Shown: positions 7,695 through 18,372, counted from the stretch's first letter. The stretch: DNA of 64,000 bases from JASGKO01 sp049840595 (GCA_049840595.1 JASGKO010000036.1:62001-126000), one strand, 5' to 3'. A program made the numbers and translations. The notes: generated from the letters alone by a model not told the origin.

Positions 7695-10600
7695 TCAAGC
7701 AGTGATTTCCCGCAAATAGAGATCCGTCGGCTCCGCGCCGGGGCCGGGGCTGGCGAACCCAAGGGCGAAGACATCCTGGGCATCGCGCGCACCGGGGGTG
7801 AGTTTCAGGGCATGGCCGGCGATCTTCGCGGAGATGATTTGCTCCGCTTCAATGCCGAAGGAATCTCCACTGGCGGGCGATCCCAGCGCCTGTCCCTTGA
7901 TGATGAGGCTGGCGATGGTGGAGAAACGGCTGGCTACGTCGCGGGCGACTACTGCCTTCACGTCATCGGCCGTGCCGAAGAGATCATCGGCTCCCGCCGT
8001 GGCGCCGACGATGATGTTGCTCGCTTGAAAATCGCCACCGATCACGATTTTGCCCACGGCGGCGTCGGCGTTTACCGCGACGCCATCGGAGTATCCGCCC
8101 ATGATGTTCAGGCTGGAAACGCCCTTGCCAATGATGATGCTACTGATCGCTGTGTCAGGCCCGGTGGCCGGAGCCACCAGCGAACCGGCCCCGCTGATCG
8201 TGGCCGCCCCGGACGGCCCGCCGCCTGCCACCTGGCCCTTGATGGAGACCGCGCCGAGCTTTCCGGCGGCCGCGATCGTCGCGCTGCCCACCAGGTCGTG
8301 GCCGATCGTGACGGTCGTGAGATCGCCACCCGAGAAAATCCCGCCGCCCGCATTGCCCGAGTTGTCGATGAGCGAGCCTCCGATGGTCACGCTGCCGATC
8401 TGACCTGTGCTCGCGATCACTCCGGAGCCATCCCCGACTGCCTGCAGGTCGCCGCCGACGCTGATCGTTCCAGCAGTGGAAACCTCGATCCGGCTGGAGT
8501 TGGCGGTGGTTTGGCCAAAGAGCGAGCCGCCAATCTTCACCGTGCCGGTCTTGCCCAGCATGAGTTCGGCCCCGAAGACGCTGCCCTTCACGACGAGGGT
8601 TCCGATATCCTGGATCTGGCTGACCAGGCTGCCACCCGAGGCCTGGGTGAGCAGCCCAAATTGGCCGAAGCTATTGACGGTAAGCGTCCCCACGCCCGGG
8701 GTTTTGGGATCGCTGTCTCCGGCGACGATGCGACCCAGATCGCCCGGCAAGGTCACCGAGGCGAGATCGTTGCCGGTGGCATTGATGAAGCCGACGTTCA
8801 CGCGCCCATCGCCACCGAGGCTGGTCGGCTTGGCGGTGAAGGTGATTTTCGCTCCGGCAAATTGAGGGTCGGTGAGGTCGAGCGTTTCCAGTTGCAACCC
8901 GGTCGCCACCCCCACGCCGAGCGTGCCGAAGGTGAAATCGCTGCCGGTGAACGTGCCTTTGGTGGTGTGGACGGTGACGAGATCGCCGTCGCCATCGAGC
9001 CAGGTCGCGCTCAACCCACCGGACTGGATGGTCACTCCGGTGCTTTGGGCCACGGAGGTGACGGTCACGTCGTTGCCATCGCCGCCGTGGTAGGAGATGC
9101 TGAAGAGGCCGTTGTTGGTGGCAAAGACCGCCCCCTCGGCCAGCCCATTGAAAGTGCCGCTGACCGGAGCGACGCCGTTATTCGTGATGAGGGTGACGGT
9201 GGTGCCGACCGCCACCGGAGTGGCGACGGACAAGGCGAGCGTGCCGCCCACGGTGACGGAGCCGGCGACCGTTAGCCGCCCCCCGATGCCGGTTTGGAAA
9301 AGGGAACCGGTGCCCAGGCTGAGCCCGGAGGTGGAGGTGAAAACGCCATACGCGCCGAGGTTGATCGACCCGTGGATCTGCGAAGTGATCTGGCCCACGA
9401 CATCCGTGTGGCCGGCGAGGTCCACCAGACCGTCCGATAAGACCGTGATGGAAGCAGAATCGGGCACGACGCTGCTCTGTTTGAAGAGCAGGACGGCACT
9501 CCCCGGAGCGCCGAGGCCATCCCCCACGAAAATGGTATTCGAGGTAGAATGAGAGCTGACCGAGGCACTGAGCGAGAGGATGCCGTCATCAATCGAGGTC
9601 ACGCCAGTGTAGGTATTATCTCCCGGGCTGTTGTTGAGCTCTAGTTCGCCGGCCCCCAGCTTGGTCAGGCCGCTCGTGCCGACGATGGCGGCATTGATGA
9701 TCAAATCGGGCCCCGTGGAGCCCTTCGCCACCGTCACGTTCCCCGTGCCCAGCGAGAGCTGGCCCGAGATGGCCGCCGCCACGGCGCCGGTGCCGTTCAC
9801 CGTGAGCGAGAGGTCGCCGGTGAGGCCGAGCTGGCCGGTGCCGGTGGTCACGCTCGCACCGAAGGTGGTGCCACTTTCGAGCGCGAGCGAACCGATCGTG
9901 TCCGAAAAGCTGTTCAGATCGAGCAGACCATCGCTCCGCACGGTGACGAGCGACGAATCGGAGATCTCGACGGACTGAGCAATCTCGACCACCGCACTGT
10001 TCGCCGCGCCGGTATCGGAGCCGATGGTGAGGTTGCCCAGCACGGCATTGTTCAAGCCGGAGGAATTCAGCGCGAGCGTGCCGGCGGAGACGAGGACCGC
10101 GCCGCTCGGCCCCGAGTTGCCGAGCAGGAGCGTTCCCGCGCCCGCCTTGGTATAGCCCGCCTGCCCGGCGATCGTCGCCGTGATGGACAGATCGTAGGCC
10201 GCCGTGCCGTCATTGACGGTAATGATCGGGCTGTTGCTGCCGAAATCCAGCGCTCCGCCGATCGTAGCGCCAACGGCGCCGGTGCCGGTAAGGCTCACCG
10301 TGAGATTGCCGCCCAGCGTCAGCGTACCCAGCCCGCCCACGCCGGAAGTCGTCACACTCGACGCGGCGGAGGTTCCGATCGTGAGGGTGAGCGAATGGAT
10401 CGTATCGTTCGCCGGGATTCCTGGCGGTGTGCCGTCGAGGATGAATTGCCCGTCAATATCGAGGCTCACGTCCTGCGAGTCGGGGATTTCGATTGCTCGC
10501 GAGCCTCGCGCACGATGGCGGTATTGGCGCTGCCGCTGCCGTCGCCAATATGGAGCGGTCCGCCGATGGCGGCCACCCCGGTCTTCGCCAGCTGCCACCG

Positions 10601-11129
10601 TGCCCTCGGCTACGGTGAGCGAACCGGCAAAGGTATTCGCACTCGTTCCCGAGGAAGTAAGCGTGCCTGCTGCGGAGCCCGGCCGTAGATTCATCCCGGT
10701 CGCTCCACTCACGGCATCGTCGAAAGTCAGCTTGCCTGCCGTGACGATGAAGACGGGCGCGCCGCTCAGGTTCACCGGCAGCGAGCTGGCAATGGTATTA
10801 TTACCGGCATCGCTGAGCAGATTATTGGTCAGGGACGCGCCCGAGAGGCCCAGCGTCACGCCGGAGCCGCCAACCGTGTTCCCTCCGGCGGTGAAATGCA
10901 GCTCATCAATCACCAGGCTGGCGATATTATCCGTCGAACTGATGTTGCCGTTGAATTGGACGATGGTCCCGCCGCTTTCGCCGGTGGTGGGCACACCGCC
11001 ATTCCAGTTCGCGGCGTTACTCCAAAGCCCGCCACTCGTCGGGCCGACCCAGATGTGGGTGGCAAGGACGATTCTCGATTCGAGCGGCTCCAGCGAGGAA
11101 CGCGGATTTAGGCGGTGAGGATATTTCAT
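7695..11129 (-). CDS. Large secreted beta-strand repeat protein with LEPxxSRxVLA N-terminus
   Basis: This is 1,144 residues. The N-terminus MKYPHRLNPRSSLEPLESRIVLA resembles the LEPR-XLL surface-protein signature common in Planctomycetota and Verrucomicrobiota. It is followed by WVGPTSGGLWSNAANWNGGVP, typical of autotransporter-associated beta-strand proteins. The body has repeated ANTIVVGDGxG / VVEIAQSVEI / LDLNSFSDTIGSL-type units, then Gly-rich beta-helix-like repeats (VTIGGSLIDNSGNAGGG). No beta-barrel translocator is seen at the C-terminus. At minus-strand positions 10595 down to about 10496 the reading is out of frame: an extra base near 10595 and a missing base near 10496 cancel each other, and the alternate frame there reads KTGVAAIGGPLHIGDGSGSA. 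It probably acts as a cell-surface or matrix protein. Confidence 0.8.
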   Translation of the reverse strand: MKYPHRLNPRSSLEPLESRIVLATHIWVGPTSGGLWSNAANWNGGVPTTGESGGTIVQFNGNISSTDNIASLVIDELHFTAGGNTVGGSGVTLGLSGASLTNNLLSDAGNNTIASSLPVNLSGAPVFIVTAGKLTFDDAVSGATGMNLRPGSAAGTLTSSGTSANTFAGSLTVAEGTVAAGEDRGGRHRRTAPYWRRQRQRQYRHRARGSRAIEIPDSQDVSLDIDGQFILDGTPPGIPANDTIHSLTLTIGTSAASSVTTSGVGGLGTLTLGGNLTVSLTGTGAVGATIGGALDFGSNSPIITVNDGTAAYDLSITATIAGQAGYTKAGAGTLLLGNSGPSGAVLVSAGTLALNSSGLNNAVLGNLTIGSDTGAANSAVVEIAQSVEISDSSLVTVRSDGLLDLNSFSDTIGSLALESGTTFGASVTTGTGQLGLTGDLSLTVNGTGAVAAAISGQLSLGTGNVTVAKGSTGPDLIINAAIVGTSGLTKLGAGELELNNSPGDNTYTGVTSIDDGILSLSASVSSHSTSNTIFVGDGLGAPGSAVLLFKQSSVVPDSASITVLSDGLVDLAGHTDVVGQITSQIHGSINLGAYGVFTSTSGLSLGTGSLFQTGIGGRLTVAGSVTVGGTLALSVATPVAVGTTVTLITNNGVAPVSGTFNGLAEGAVFATNNGLFSISYHGGDGNDVTVTSVAQSTGVTIQSGGLSATWLDGDGDLVTVHTTKGTFTGSDFTFGTLGVGVATGLQLETLDLTDPQFAGAKITFTAKPTSLGGDGRVNVGFINATGNDLASVTLPGDLGRIVAGDSDPKTPGVGTLTVNSFGQFGLLTQASGGSLVSQIQDIGTLVVKGSVFGAELMLGKTGTVKIGGSLFGQTTANSSRIEVSTAGTISVGGDLQAVGDGSGVIASTGQIGSVTIGGSLIDNSGNAGGGIFSGGDLTTVTIGHDLVGSATIAAAGKLGAVSIKGQVAGGGPSGAATISGAGSLVAPATGPDTAISSIIIGKGVSSLNIMGGYSDGVAVNADAAVGKIVIGGDFQASNIIVGATAGADDLFGTADDVKAVVARDVASRFSTIASLIIKGQALGSPASGDSFGIEAEQIISAKIAGHALKLTPGARDAQDVFALGFASPGPGAEPTDLYLREITA

Positions 11130-11721
11130 AGATTCGGCGAGGAAGATTCAGAATGACCGTCCCACTCCTAATACTGATTTGAGCGCCAAAAGACAAGCCG
11201 CGGGAAGGATCGTCCGTTCAACCAAAGTCACACGCCCCTGCCACTTCCACCGCAGTTCCCCCCTTCCCCTTCGTGTCCCCCGTACCTTGTTCCCACCCTC
11301 TGTGTGGTAACGCCCATGTCCGCGCAACTCCGTCGCCCATGGGACCAGCAGATGAAGAGACCGACTTGCCAGCCTCAATAGCAAGCTGCACCACTGTTAC
11401 ACCGAACCCACCACTTGTTCTGCACGTATACACGAACCGCCCCCTTTTTCACTTCGGAAGATCCTGCGGTCCGAGCCAATGGTAAACGATAGGGCTATTC
11501 GTTTTGCAGCTATGCCCATCCCCTTTCCGTCTAACTGATCCGAATAGCGTTCCGGGCATGTCCGTATGTCGAAAGGGCGAATGTCTTTGCGCATCGAAAT
11601 TGATTTTCTGGTGAATTTATGTTGAATAAATCATTTGAAACAATGTTCTTGGAAGAACAGGCTTGTCAAAAATAGCAGCCAAGTCATTCCATGGGATTGG
11701 AGTGTTAGAACGAAGGAAAGC
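11130..11721. other. Intergenic stretch without a supported gene
   Basis: About 590 bases lie between the divergently placed LEPxxSR protein and the broken TPR-kinase gene. Short open frames on both strands lack family features. The GC drops towards 11.6 kb. The first ~100 bases should hold the promoter of the minus-strand gene, but I see no strong -35/-10 pair. I see no RNA gene. Confidence 0.4.
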
Positions 11722-14700
11722 ATGAAACTTTATATATCTCATGGCGAGGTGCATTGTGAAATATCGTTCACCTCTGGCGAGTTGGACTATCATCTGTTTG
11801 TAAATGGCAAAGCTATCGGCTCGGCCACGCGTAACTTCACCGTCCAGTTCGACCTACTGGGTGTATACCAACCACGGCGAACTCCAATTCCCGCTGCTCA
11901 ACGCACTGAAAATTTCACCCATTTACCACCACGGCAACGTGAACGAAATCATTGGCAATTTCGGAGGCGCAGGTCAACTTCGTGCGGCAGTCAATCAACT
12001 TCATTCGCTATTGTATTCGGCTTAAGGATGTGAACAGGGGAACACGAAAAAGCTGATAAGTGGAATCCGATTTTTCGCGAGACGATTCACCAATGTCTGT
12101 ATTTGGACCTGGGAGCTACGGAACAACACATAATCAAGGATGGCACCGCATTATTACCCAACAAGCATTTCGAACTCGTAGCATCGGAGGAAGTCAGTGG
12201 GAGACTTCTAGTAGTACGCTCGGTTTCAGGCGCTAAAAAGCGAATGGAGATACAACGAGCGGGGCAGTATTTTTATTGCCTGTCTCTTTCGAGGCTTTTT
12301 CAACGATAACCATCTACTGGTTGATGAAATTGACCATCACTTTAAAAGGCGAACTTCTCAGGGAGGACGTCAACGCTCATGGGTGGAGGCAACGAGGAGA
12401 CTTACAAGCACATTATTTCATCTAGGACGCCGAGGCCAACCAACTCCGCAAAGGGAAAAGTGGCTGGCCAAGGTGATGGAACTCACCGATAACCTTGCTG
12501 CGAGCGACCCAGCGATCCATCAACCCGAGCGCTTCGTGCTTTGTTTCGGATTTCGCGGCGTTTCGTCTGTCCTTCTTGCGAGGACGGCTGCTGACCCAGC
12601 TATGTATTACGAAGAAGCGACAGAATGTCTGAGTTGGACGCGATTACTCGGCGACAAATCGCTGGAAAATGGCCAGTATCTAGCAGAGAGCTATTTGCAT
12701 CTTCTCGAACTTAAAAAGGATCAGGCTTGCCTTCCAAAAAGCTGAGGCAGTTCTCCTCATGAGGTGCACCAACATCCGAAAGCAGCGCGAAGGGCATTCA
12801 CTTTGTCTGGCGAGGTTTATACGCAAAAGGGTTTTGCATCATGGCTCGCCCAACAGCCGAACAAAGCTTTCGAGCATTTTGGCGCAGCCGAATCGCATTT
12901 GACGCAAGCTCTCGGGATGCCAGCCGACGCGACGACTGATAACGCCTATGTTCTCCGGGATCGAGGATTGGAGTCGTTACATGCTTTTCGTTACAGCTAG
13001 TCGCTTGGGAAAGCAGCCACTATTGGAAAAGTTGGACGGCGCAATCTCTGACTTGGAAGTCCATGAGTGGATGGAAAGTTGGTTGGTTTTGGTGGGATCA
13101 CACTCCCCAACGCGCGTCCATTCGTGCCGGATTTTTCGAGATCTAACGACCTAAGAAGACACACGATTTTCTCAAACGGGCACTCCAAGTAGGATTAAAA
13201 AGCACCTCCGCGGAGAACTGCTTCGTTCAATTCGTGTAACGCAGTGCGCTTTGGAACTCGAAGCGCTAATTGCATCAGGAGACTCCGCAAAGATTGCCGA
13301 GGCTTTTCAAGGCTTGCTTGCGTTTCGCAGCACTGGGCGAGTTCCTTTTGCACCACTGGCGCACGCAGCGCGCGCCGTGACCAAGCTTGATGCTGCCCTC
13401 GGCAGCAAGTTGGCCGCTGATGTGGTTGCTGAAGCCGATTCGGTTCTGGCAACCGGAGACCTCGAATTGGGCGCAAAGCAATTTATTGCAAGCCATGCGG
13501 GCGGCTTGGCTCTTTACCTGGCGAAAAAGTCCAACAACCCCGAAGATTACTTGCACGCTTATGCGTTCTACCTGGTAGTGCTTAGTGAACGTACACCCGA
13601 GGTCGCCCCCGAGACCTTGGGGCTCGCAGGCGATACGGCGCTGCGGATCGCCAAAGTTTATCTCGCACGCGGAAATGACGACGAGGCTGAGAGTTTTCTC
13701 CAAGATGCAGTCACGCACTATACCGACGCACTTGCGTTAGCTGCCACCCCAAGCAGCAAGAAGTCCGAGGCATTTAGGAAAGAGAAGCTTTCAGTAAACT
13801 GGGAGAGTGCGCACTGCGTCTGAATGCGCTCATCGGTGACGTGAAGCTGCTCAACAAGGCCATGGATAGCTTCGAGCGGAAAGCAAAAAACTCGGAAACG
13901 CTTCCGCTGAACTTGTGGGCTTGCTTGGGGATGTCTTCTATCGTCACGGCCGATTCACAGCAGACATTGTAGATCTTCGACGTTGTGTGGAGTGCAAGGC
14001 AATTGCACGCGAAGTCGGCGAGGCCAAGCGAGAGAACCTAAGTGTTTCCGCACGAGTGCATTTCCAAATCGGTGAAATAACAGGAGAGGCGATGGAGTAT
14101 CGGCAAGGATTATCCCTGCTCGGCCAGACTCTCCGAATAGCACTTGATTGGCCTTGGCCGGTGTTTCAACTGGAGGAAGTCGCCCGGACCCTTTCCCCAT
14201 CTGTGCGTGCCACAATCGTCGCCTGAACTTTCTGACGAAAACCTTACCAGCAGACTTATTATGGCCTTCAAAGCCGCCGATAGCAATACGCTTTTCGATG
14301 ATGCAATCGCGTGTGTTCTTCGCAACAAAGAGTTCGAGCGTTTGCGTCTTGGTGGGCAGAATTACGTTTACGTGGTTGATGATCCGCATCGGCTCCTGAG
14401 TGAAAGTTATGTATTCAAACACACATTAAAGACGAGTGCTGAACGCGATTTGAAAACGATTCGGGAATTCCAGCAATTCCTTGACGTTCATAATGCCCCA
14501 AAGCAATTCGGATTACCTGAAGCTCTTCGGGTTGCTCCCCTGGATAAAACCACCGCCGTTTATTTGATGCGAAAGTCGAGCGGCGTGCAGTTGGGACGAC
14601 TTGTCATTCGTGCTATTGCAGGAGACGGACAGAATCCGAAACAGCATTTTGGAGAGGCGCTCCGTTTTCTTGCGTTCTATCATGCTTGGAATGGTCGCAA

Positions 14701-15335
14701 AGGTGGTGGGTCGCCTCGGCAAGTAGCATCGGAGATTTTTAAGGGTTGCTTCCGGCCTGAAACCGCAAACGCTGGCTGCCGAGTTTTCTTCGGATTGGCC
14801 ACTTGTCAGAAAAAAAGACGCGCACCCTGAAAACTGGCTTCGCGGAGCTTCTGGAAAAATCACCATGCTGGATTTCGATGCCAGTCGGCCATGCCCGCTG
14901 TTTTTAGACGCAGTGCAACTAATTGACGATTATCCGCTGATAGTCGCCGATGCCTCGGGCTGGCAAGAACGTTTAGAAATGGTTCGCGACTACCTTGTTC
15001 AACTCGAAGAGTTGGGTTTCGCGCATGGGACAAATCCGCAGACACTCGAGCGCGCTTACGCCGCATTAGTGATATTCCGGTGTGCCTTTGGCCTGCGCCA
15101 ACAGACGCATGCACACCGCATGGCTTTGGGAAGAGATTCGATTTCTGCTCTGAAAGCGATTTCGCTTAGGCTTGAGCATTACCGGAAGATCCTTGAATTC
15201 TTGAGTCGCAATGCAGCAAGTGCAGTCGTTCGCGAAATCGCAGGAACAATATTGGAAGAATCTCGCCCAAAGAAGACGACCATACGCAAATCAGCCACCG
15301 GTTTGGACGGACAAGCCCCTGAAGCTTTTAGCTGA
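11722..15335 (+). pseudogene. Multi-frameshifted TPR-rich protein with C-terminal kinase-fold (APH-like) domain
   Basis: Coding signal runs through this whole region but jumps frame about ten times, in roughly this order: 11722 (frame 1), 11804, 12040-12300, 12310-12745, 12764, 12948, 13251, 13810-14220, 14190-14750, 14760-15335. The joined product would be about 1,200 residues. The middle is helical with TPR-like pairs (YYEEATECLSWTRLLGDKS, AGDTALRIAKVYLARGN). The C-terminus reads as a kinase fold: glycine-loop region GGQNYVYVV then YVFK, a helix-C Glu (SAERDLKTIREF), hinge AVYLMRKSSG, catalytic-loop-like KKDAHPENWL, and metal-binding TMLDFDAS. Substrate and role are unknown. GC is clearly lower than the neighbours. 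Either a recent pseudogene or a poorly resolved stretch of consensus is possible. The density of breaks favours decay. Confidence 0.6.
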
Positions 15336-15771
15336 ATATTTTCATGCGCCCCATCCTTTTCCCATGCCTCCATCACCGCCAAATCCCTCGGTAAGCTCAT
15401 GAAATGTTCCGGGAAAAAGTCAAGCCCCTAGGTGTAATTACCATTCGGGTCTATCGACAGCCCGCCTTCCATTTTCGGAAAAGCAAAAGTGCACCCGGGC
15501 TGGAGTTCGGATTGACGAAAGCTCTGCCCCTACAGCCACAAGCCCGATTGCAGAAAAGCTCCTAGGCTAGCACGAGTAAAACCTCCGTGCAAAATCCATC
15601 CAGCGCCTCCAGCAAAAAGTGCCCGGTTTTCCCGCGAATCTGCCCTCTTTTTCGTGCTTCGTCACCGCCCCCGGATGCCCGCGTTCATCCCTAAGGGCAA
15701 AGGGGCGGTCCGTGCACACGTGCAAAAAACAGGCGGTGTTGCCGCGGAGAGCCCTAAGTTCCAAAATCGCC
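15336..15771. other. Intergenic stretch without a supported gene
   Basis: About 435 bases lie between the end of the broken TPR-kinase gene and the end of the convergent aroC. Open frames are short and look like noise from the GC-rich composition. I see no clear terminator hairpin, RNA or repeat. Confidence 0.4.
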
Positions 15772-16854
15772 TCATCCATTTTGCGCGCGCTGGCGCAGGT
15801 GGTGGTCCACCAGCACGAGGGCGGCCATGGCTTCGACCATGGGGACGGCGCGCGGGAGGACGCAGGCGTCGTGGCGGCCACGGGCGGCGAGTTCGACGTT
15901 TTCACCGGTATTGGAAACGGTTTGCTGCGGGCGCAGAATCGTCGCGGTGGGCTTGAACGCGATGCGAAAAAAGATCGGCTCGCCGTTACTGATGCCACCC
16001 TGAATGCCGCCGGAGCGGTTGGTGGGCGTGGTCACGCGGCCATCGCGCATCTCGAAAATGTCGTTGTGCTCGGAACCTTTCATCAACGTGCTGGCGAAGC
16101 CGGAGCCGATTTCAAAGCCCTTGGTCGCGGGCAGGCTGAGCATCGCTTTGGCGAGGTCGGCTTCCAGTTTGTCGAAAACGGGTTCGCCGAGGCCGACCGG
16201 GCAGTTGCGGATGACGCACTCGATCACGCCGCCCACGCTATCGCCTTCGCTGCGCACTTCCTTGATCCGCTCAATCATTCGCTCTGCCGCAGCGGCATCG
16301 GGACAGCGCACGATGTTTGATTCGGCCTGCGCGAAAGTCACGGTTGCAGGGTCCACTTCGGCCACGATGTCATGGATGCTCTTCACGTAGGAAACGATCT
16401 CCAGGCCGGGGCAGTCGCGGGCAAAAACTTTCTTCGCAATCGCGGCAGCGGCAACGCGGCCAATCGTTTCCCGAGCCGAGGCACGTCCCCCGCCCTGCCA
16501 GTTGCGAATGCCGTATTTGGCATCGTAGGTGTAGTCGGCATGCGAGGGGCGATAGGCCGTCTCCATCTCGCGATAGGCTTCGGAGCGCTGATCCTTGTTG
16601 CGGACCAGGACCGCGATTGGGGTGCCGATCGTCTTGCCCTCAAAAACGCCGGAGAGAATCTCGCAGCGATCCTCCTCCTTGCGCGGGGTCACGATTTCGC
16701 TCTGGCCCGGGCGCCGCCGGTCGAGGTCGATTTGAATATCCGCCTCGCTCAGTTCCAACCGCGGGGGGCACCCGTCCACGACCACGCCCACCCCTCCCCC
16801 ATGAGATTCGCCCCAGGTGGAGATGCGGAAAAGATGACCAAATTGACTCGACAT
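15772..16854 (-). CDS. aroC: Chorismate synthase
   Basis: AroC makes chorismate from EPSP using reduced FMN, the last common step of aromatic amino acid synthesis. Signatures are clear: MSSQFGHLFRISTWGESHG at the N-terminus, the Arg/His-rich RRRPGQSEIVTPRKEED, YRPSHADYTYDAKYG with GGGRASARETIGRVAAAAIA, and C-terminal GRHDACVLPRAVPMVEAMAA. The start at 16854 is chosen because the conserved MSSxFG begins there. An in-frame extension upstream is not family-like. The length of 360 residues is normal. It lies close downstream of the YwaF-like membrane gene, but no other shikimate gene is near. Confidence 0.96.
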   Translation of the reverse strand: MSSQFGHLFRISTWGESHGGGVGVVVDGCPPRLELSEADIQIDLDRRRPGQSEIVTPRKEEDRCEILSGVFEGKTIGTPIAVLVRNKDQRSEAYREMETAYRPSHADYTYDAKYGIRNWQGGGRASARETIGRVAAAAIAKKVFARDCPGLEIVSYVKSIHDIVAEVDPATVTFAQAESNIVRCPDAAAAERMIERIKEVRSEGDSVGGVIECVIRNCPVGLGEPVFDKLEADLAKAMLSLPATKGFEIGSGFASTLMKGSEHNDIFEMRDGRVTTPTNRSGGIQGGISNGEPIFFRIAFKPTATILRPQQTVSNTGENVELAARGRHDACVLPRAVPMVEAMAALVLVDHHLRQRAQNG

Positions 16855-16864
16855 GCCTCCTTGT

Positions 16865-17611
16865 CTAAATGCCTTGCGAACGCGCGGCAACCGCAATTCC
16901 ACGCGAGCGCCACCAATCAGAGAGGAAAAACGGGAGGTAGTAGAGTCCGTAAAAAAACAGGGTCAGGATTTCCAGGCTGACCAGATAGAGCGGCCACGGT
17001 CCCAGCCAGTCCAGCAACGAGGCATGGACGGGCTTCGCGCACAGGTAACCGTAATTGGCCCCGAGCGTCCAATTCGTCAGCAAAGCCAGCAGCAGATAAA
17101 ACTGGCTCCAGGACCAAGCTCGCAGCAGCGAACGCGGACAAACCCGCATCCGTCCCCCAAAGACGAGAAAGACGATCGCCGCCACGATCCCACTATGAGC
17201 GATGAAGAAAATCCACGTGCGAAGATCAGAGAAACTCGCCGAGGTATCCGGAGTGAGGAGCGCCTGCAAGGTACCGCTGAGTCCCCAAAAATAAGCGAGG
17301 TCGAACGGAGTCTGCCGCCGGGTCCACAGTGCGATCACCGTAGCCGCCAACGCCCAGTCGCAGAGCTGCATTGGCAGTGCATTTTGCCACGTGAGTAATC
17401 CGGCCTCAAGATTCACCCCCAAGGCCGCCACCCGGTCTGCCAGCAGCAGTACGATAAAGAACCAGGCAAAGCCCACCTCCATGCCCCGATAACGACGGGA
17501 CATTCCCGCCATCGCCACCGGCACCAGAAACGTGATCGCCAGGATAAACAGGTGCGTCGGACCAAATAATTGAAAGGCGAGTGGCAATCCCACGGGAATC
17601 ACGTCCCCCAC
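16865..17611 (-). CDS. YwaF/TIGR02206-type integral membrane protein
   Basis: This is 248 residues read from a GTG start. Seven or so hydrophobic helices are visible (THLFILAITFLVPVAMAG, VGFAWFFIVLLLADRVAAL, WALAATVIALW, IFFIAHSGIVAAIVFLVF, FYLLLALLTNWTLGANYGYL, WPLYLVSLEILTLFFYGLYY). Family-like polar motifs are LPMQLCDWAL and ANYGYLCAKP. The family is widespread and uncharacterised. The protein should be an inner-membrane protein. The coding end is 10 bases from aroC. A terminator lies just upstream, so it is not an extension of the peroxiredoxin transcript. Confidence 0.8.
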   Translation of the reverse strand: MGDVIPVGLPLAFQLFGPTHLFILAITFLVPVAMAGMSRRYRGMEVGFAWFFIVLLLADRVAALGVNLEAGLLTWQNALPMQLCDWALAATVIALWTRRQTPFDLAYFWGLSGTLQALLTPDTSASFSDLRTWIFFIAHSGIVAAIVFLVFGGRMRVCPRSLLRAWSWSQFYLLLALLTNWTLGANYGYLCAKPVHASLLDWLGPWPLYLVSLEILTLFFYGLYYLPFFLSDWWRSRGIAVAARSQGI

Positions 17612-17619
17612 CTTCGCAA

Positions 17620-17652
17620 AAACACCCCGGACCTGTAAATGCCGGGGTGTTT
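17620..17652 (-). terminator. Rho-independent terminator after the peroxiredoxin gene
   Basis: An 11-base perfect inverted repeat (AAACACCCCGG at 17620-17630 and CCGGGGTGTTT at 17642-17652) has an 11-base loop. Read on the minus strand, the stem ends in a T run. It closes the minus-strand peroxiredoxin transcript. Confidence 0.8.
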
Positions 17653-17680
17653 CAAAATTGCCTCGCGCCCTTTCTGGGCG

Positions 17681-17701
17681 ACTTGGCGTCCTGGCGGTTA
17701 A
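17681..17701 (-). repeat. Intergenic ACCGCCAAG-type repeat unit
   Basis: This is the opposite-orientation partner of the unit at 2701-2724. On the minus strand it reads TTAACCGCCAGGACGCCAAG, differing at two purine positions. It lies 10 bases beyond the peroxiredoxin stop. Confidence 0.55.
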
Positions 17702-17711
17702 ATGCTTTGGC

Positions 17712-18230
17712 TTACGACTTCGTATCCAGCACCTTCAACACATCCGCCGCCTGGGTCTTGGTGGAGGCATTCAGATCGCGCCAGACCAGTACGCCGTCCT
17801 TGAACAGGAACGCCTCGCGCTTGAAGAACGGCAGCAGCGGCTTGGCGCTGGGCACGCCGAAGGCCCCGGCCACTTTGCTCTCGGGATCGGCCAGCAACGT
17901 GAAGGGCAGATGATACTTCTGCTTGAACTTGTCCTGATCCCCCATCGTGTCGTGACTCACGCCGAAGACCTTTACGCCTTTGCTGGTGAGGGAATCGTAA
18001 CTGTCGCGAATACTGCAGGCCTGCGCGGTGCAGCCGCCGGTATCGGCCTTCGGGTAGAAATAGACGAGGGTGTAACCCTTGGTCGCCTCCGCGGCGAGAT
18101 CCACGGTTTTTCCATTTTGGTCGGTGCCGGTGACGGCTGGCATTTTGGCGCCGACAGCGAGTTCGTCAGCCTTTACCAACCCGAGAAAAGAGAGGATGCC
18201 CATGAGAGTGATACAGAGAGTTTTGGTCAT
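17712..18230 (-). CDS. Exported PrxQ/BCP-type peroxiredoxin
   Basis: This is 172 residues with an N-terminal signal (MTKTLCITLMGILSFLGLVKA) from the ATG at 18230, then a thioredoxin-fold peroxiredoxin. The peroxidatic Cys is in YPKADTGGC (PxxxTxxC). A second Cys five residues on (TAQAC) is the resolving Cys of atypical two-Cys PrxQ/BCP enzymes. Other signatures are VKVFGVSHDTMGDQDKF and FTLLADPESKVAGAFGV. It should reduce H2O2 or organic peroxides in the periplasm using a thioredoxin-like donor. The longer in-frame start would place 19 non-signal residues ahead of the signal, so I prefer the internal ATG. Confidence 0.9.
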   Translation of the reverse strand: MTKTLCITLMGILSFLGLVKADELAVGAKMPAVTGTDQNGKTVDLAAEATKGYTLVYFYPKADTGGCTAQACSIRDSYDSLTSKGVKVFGVSHDTMGDQDKFKQKYHLPFTLLADPESKVAGAFGVPSAKPLLPFFKREAFLFKDGVLVWRDLNASTKTQAADVLKVLDTKS

Positions 18231-18372
18231 AAGTTTTGAGGTTTGCGGATGAATGCGCGTGGTGAAACTTCGCATCGCGATTAACATTTGCTGTGTCTAT
18301 TCAACACCTGCGGTATGAATACGATGCAAACCGCATCATTTTATTCCACAGTTTTTTACCAAATTTCATTCC

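Noticed and set aside
7680..9275. 531-codon open frame antisense to the large beta-strand protein
   Set aside because: The repetitive GC-rich coding strand produces this by chance. No signal or domain is seen.
11218..11433. 71-codon minus-strand frame that reads smoothly (AIEAGKSVSSSAGPMG, GDTKGKGGTAVEV)
   Set aside because: It looks ordered, and I considered an intron or transposon remnant. I see no intron domain V, no terminal repeats and no known family, so it is not reported as a gene.
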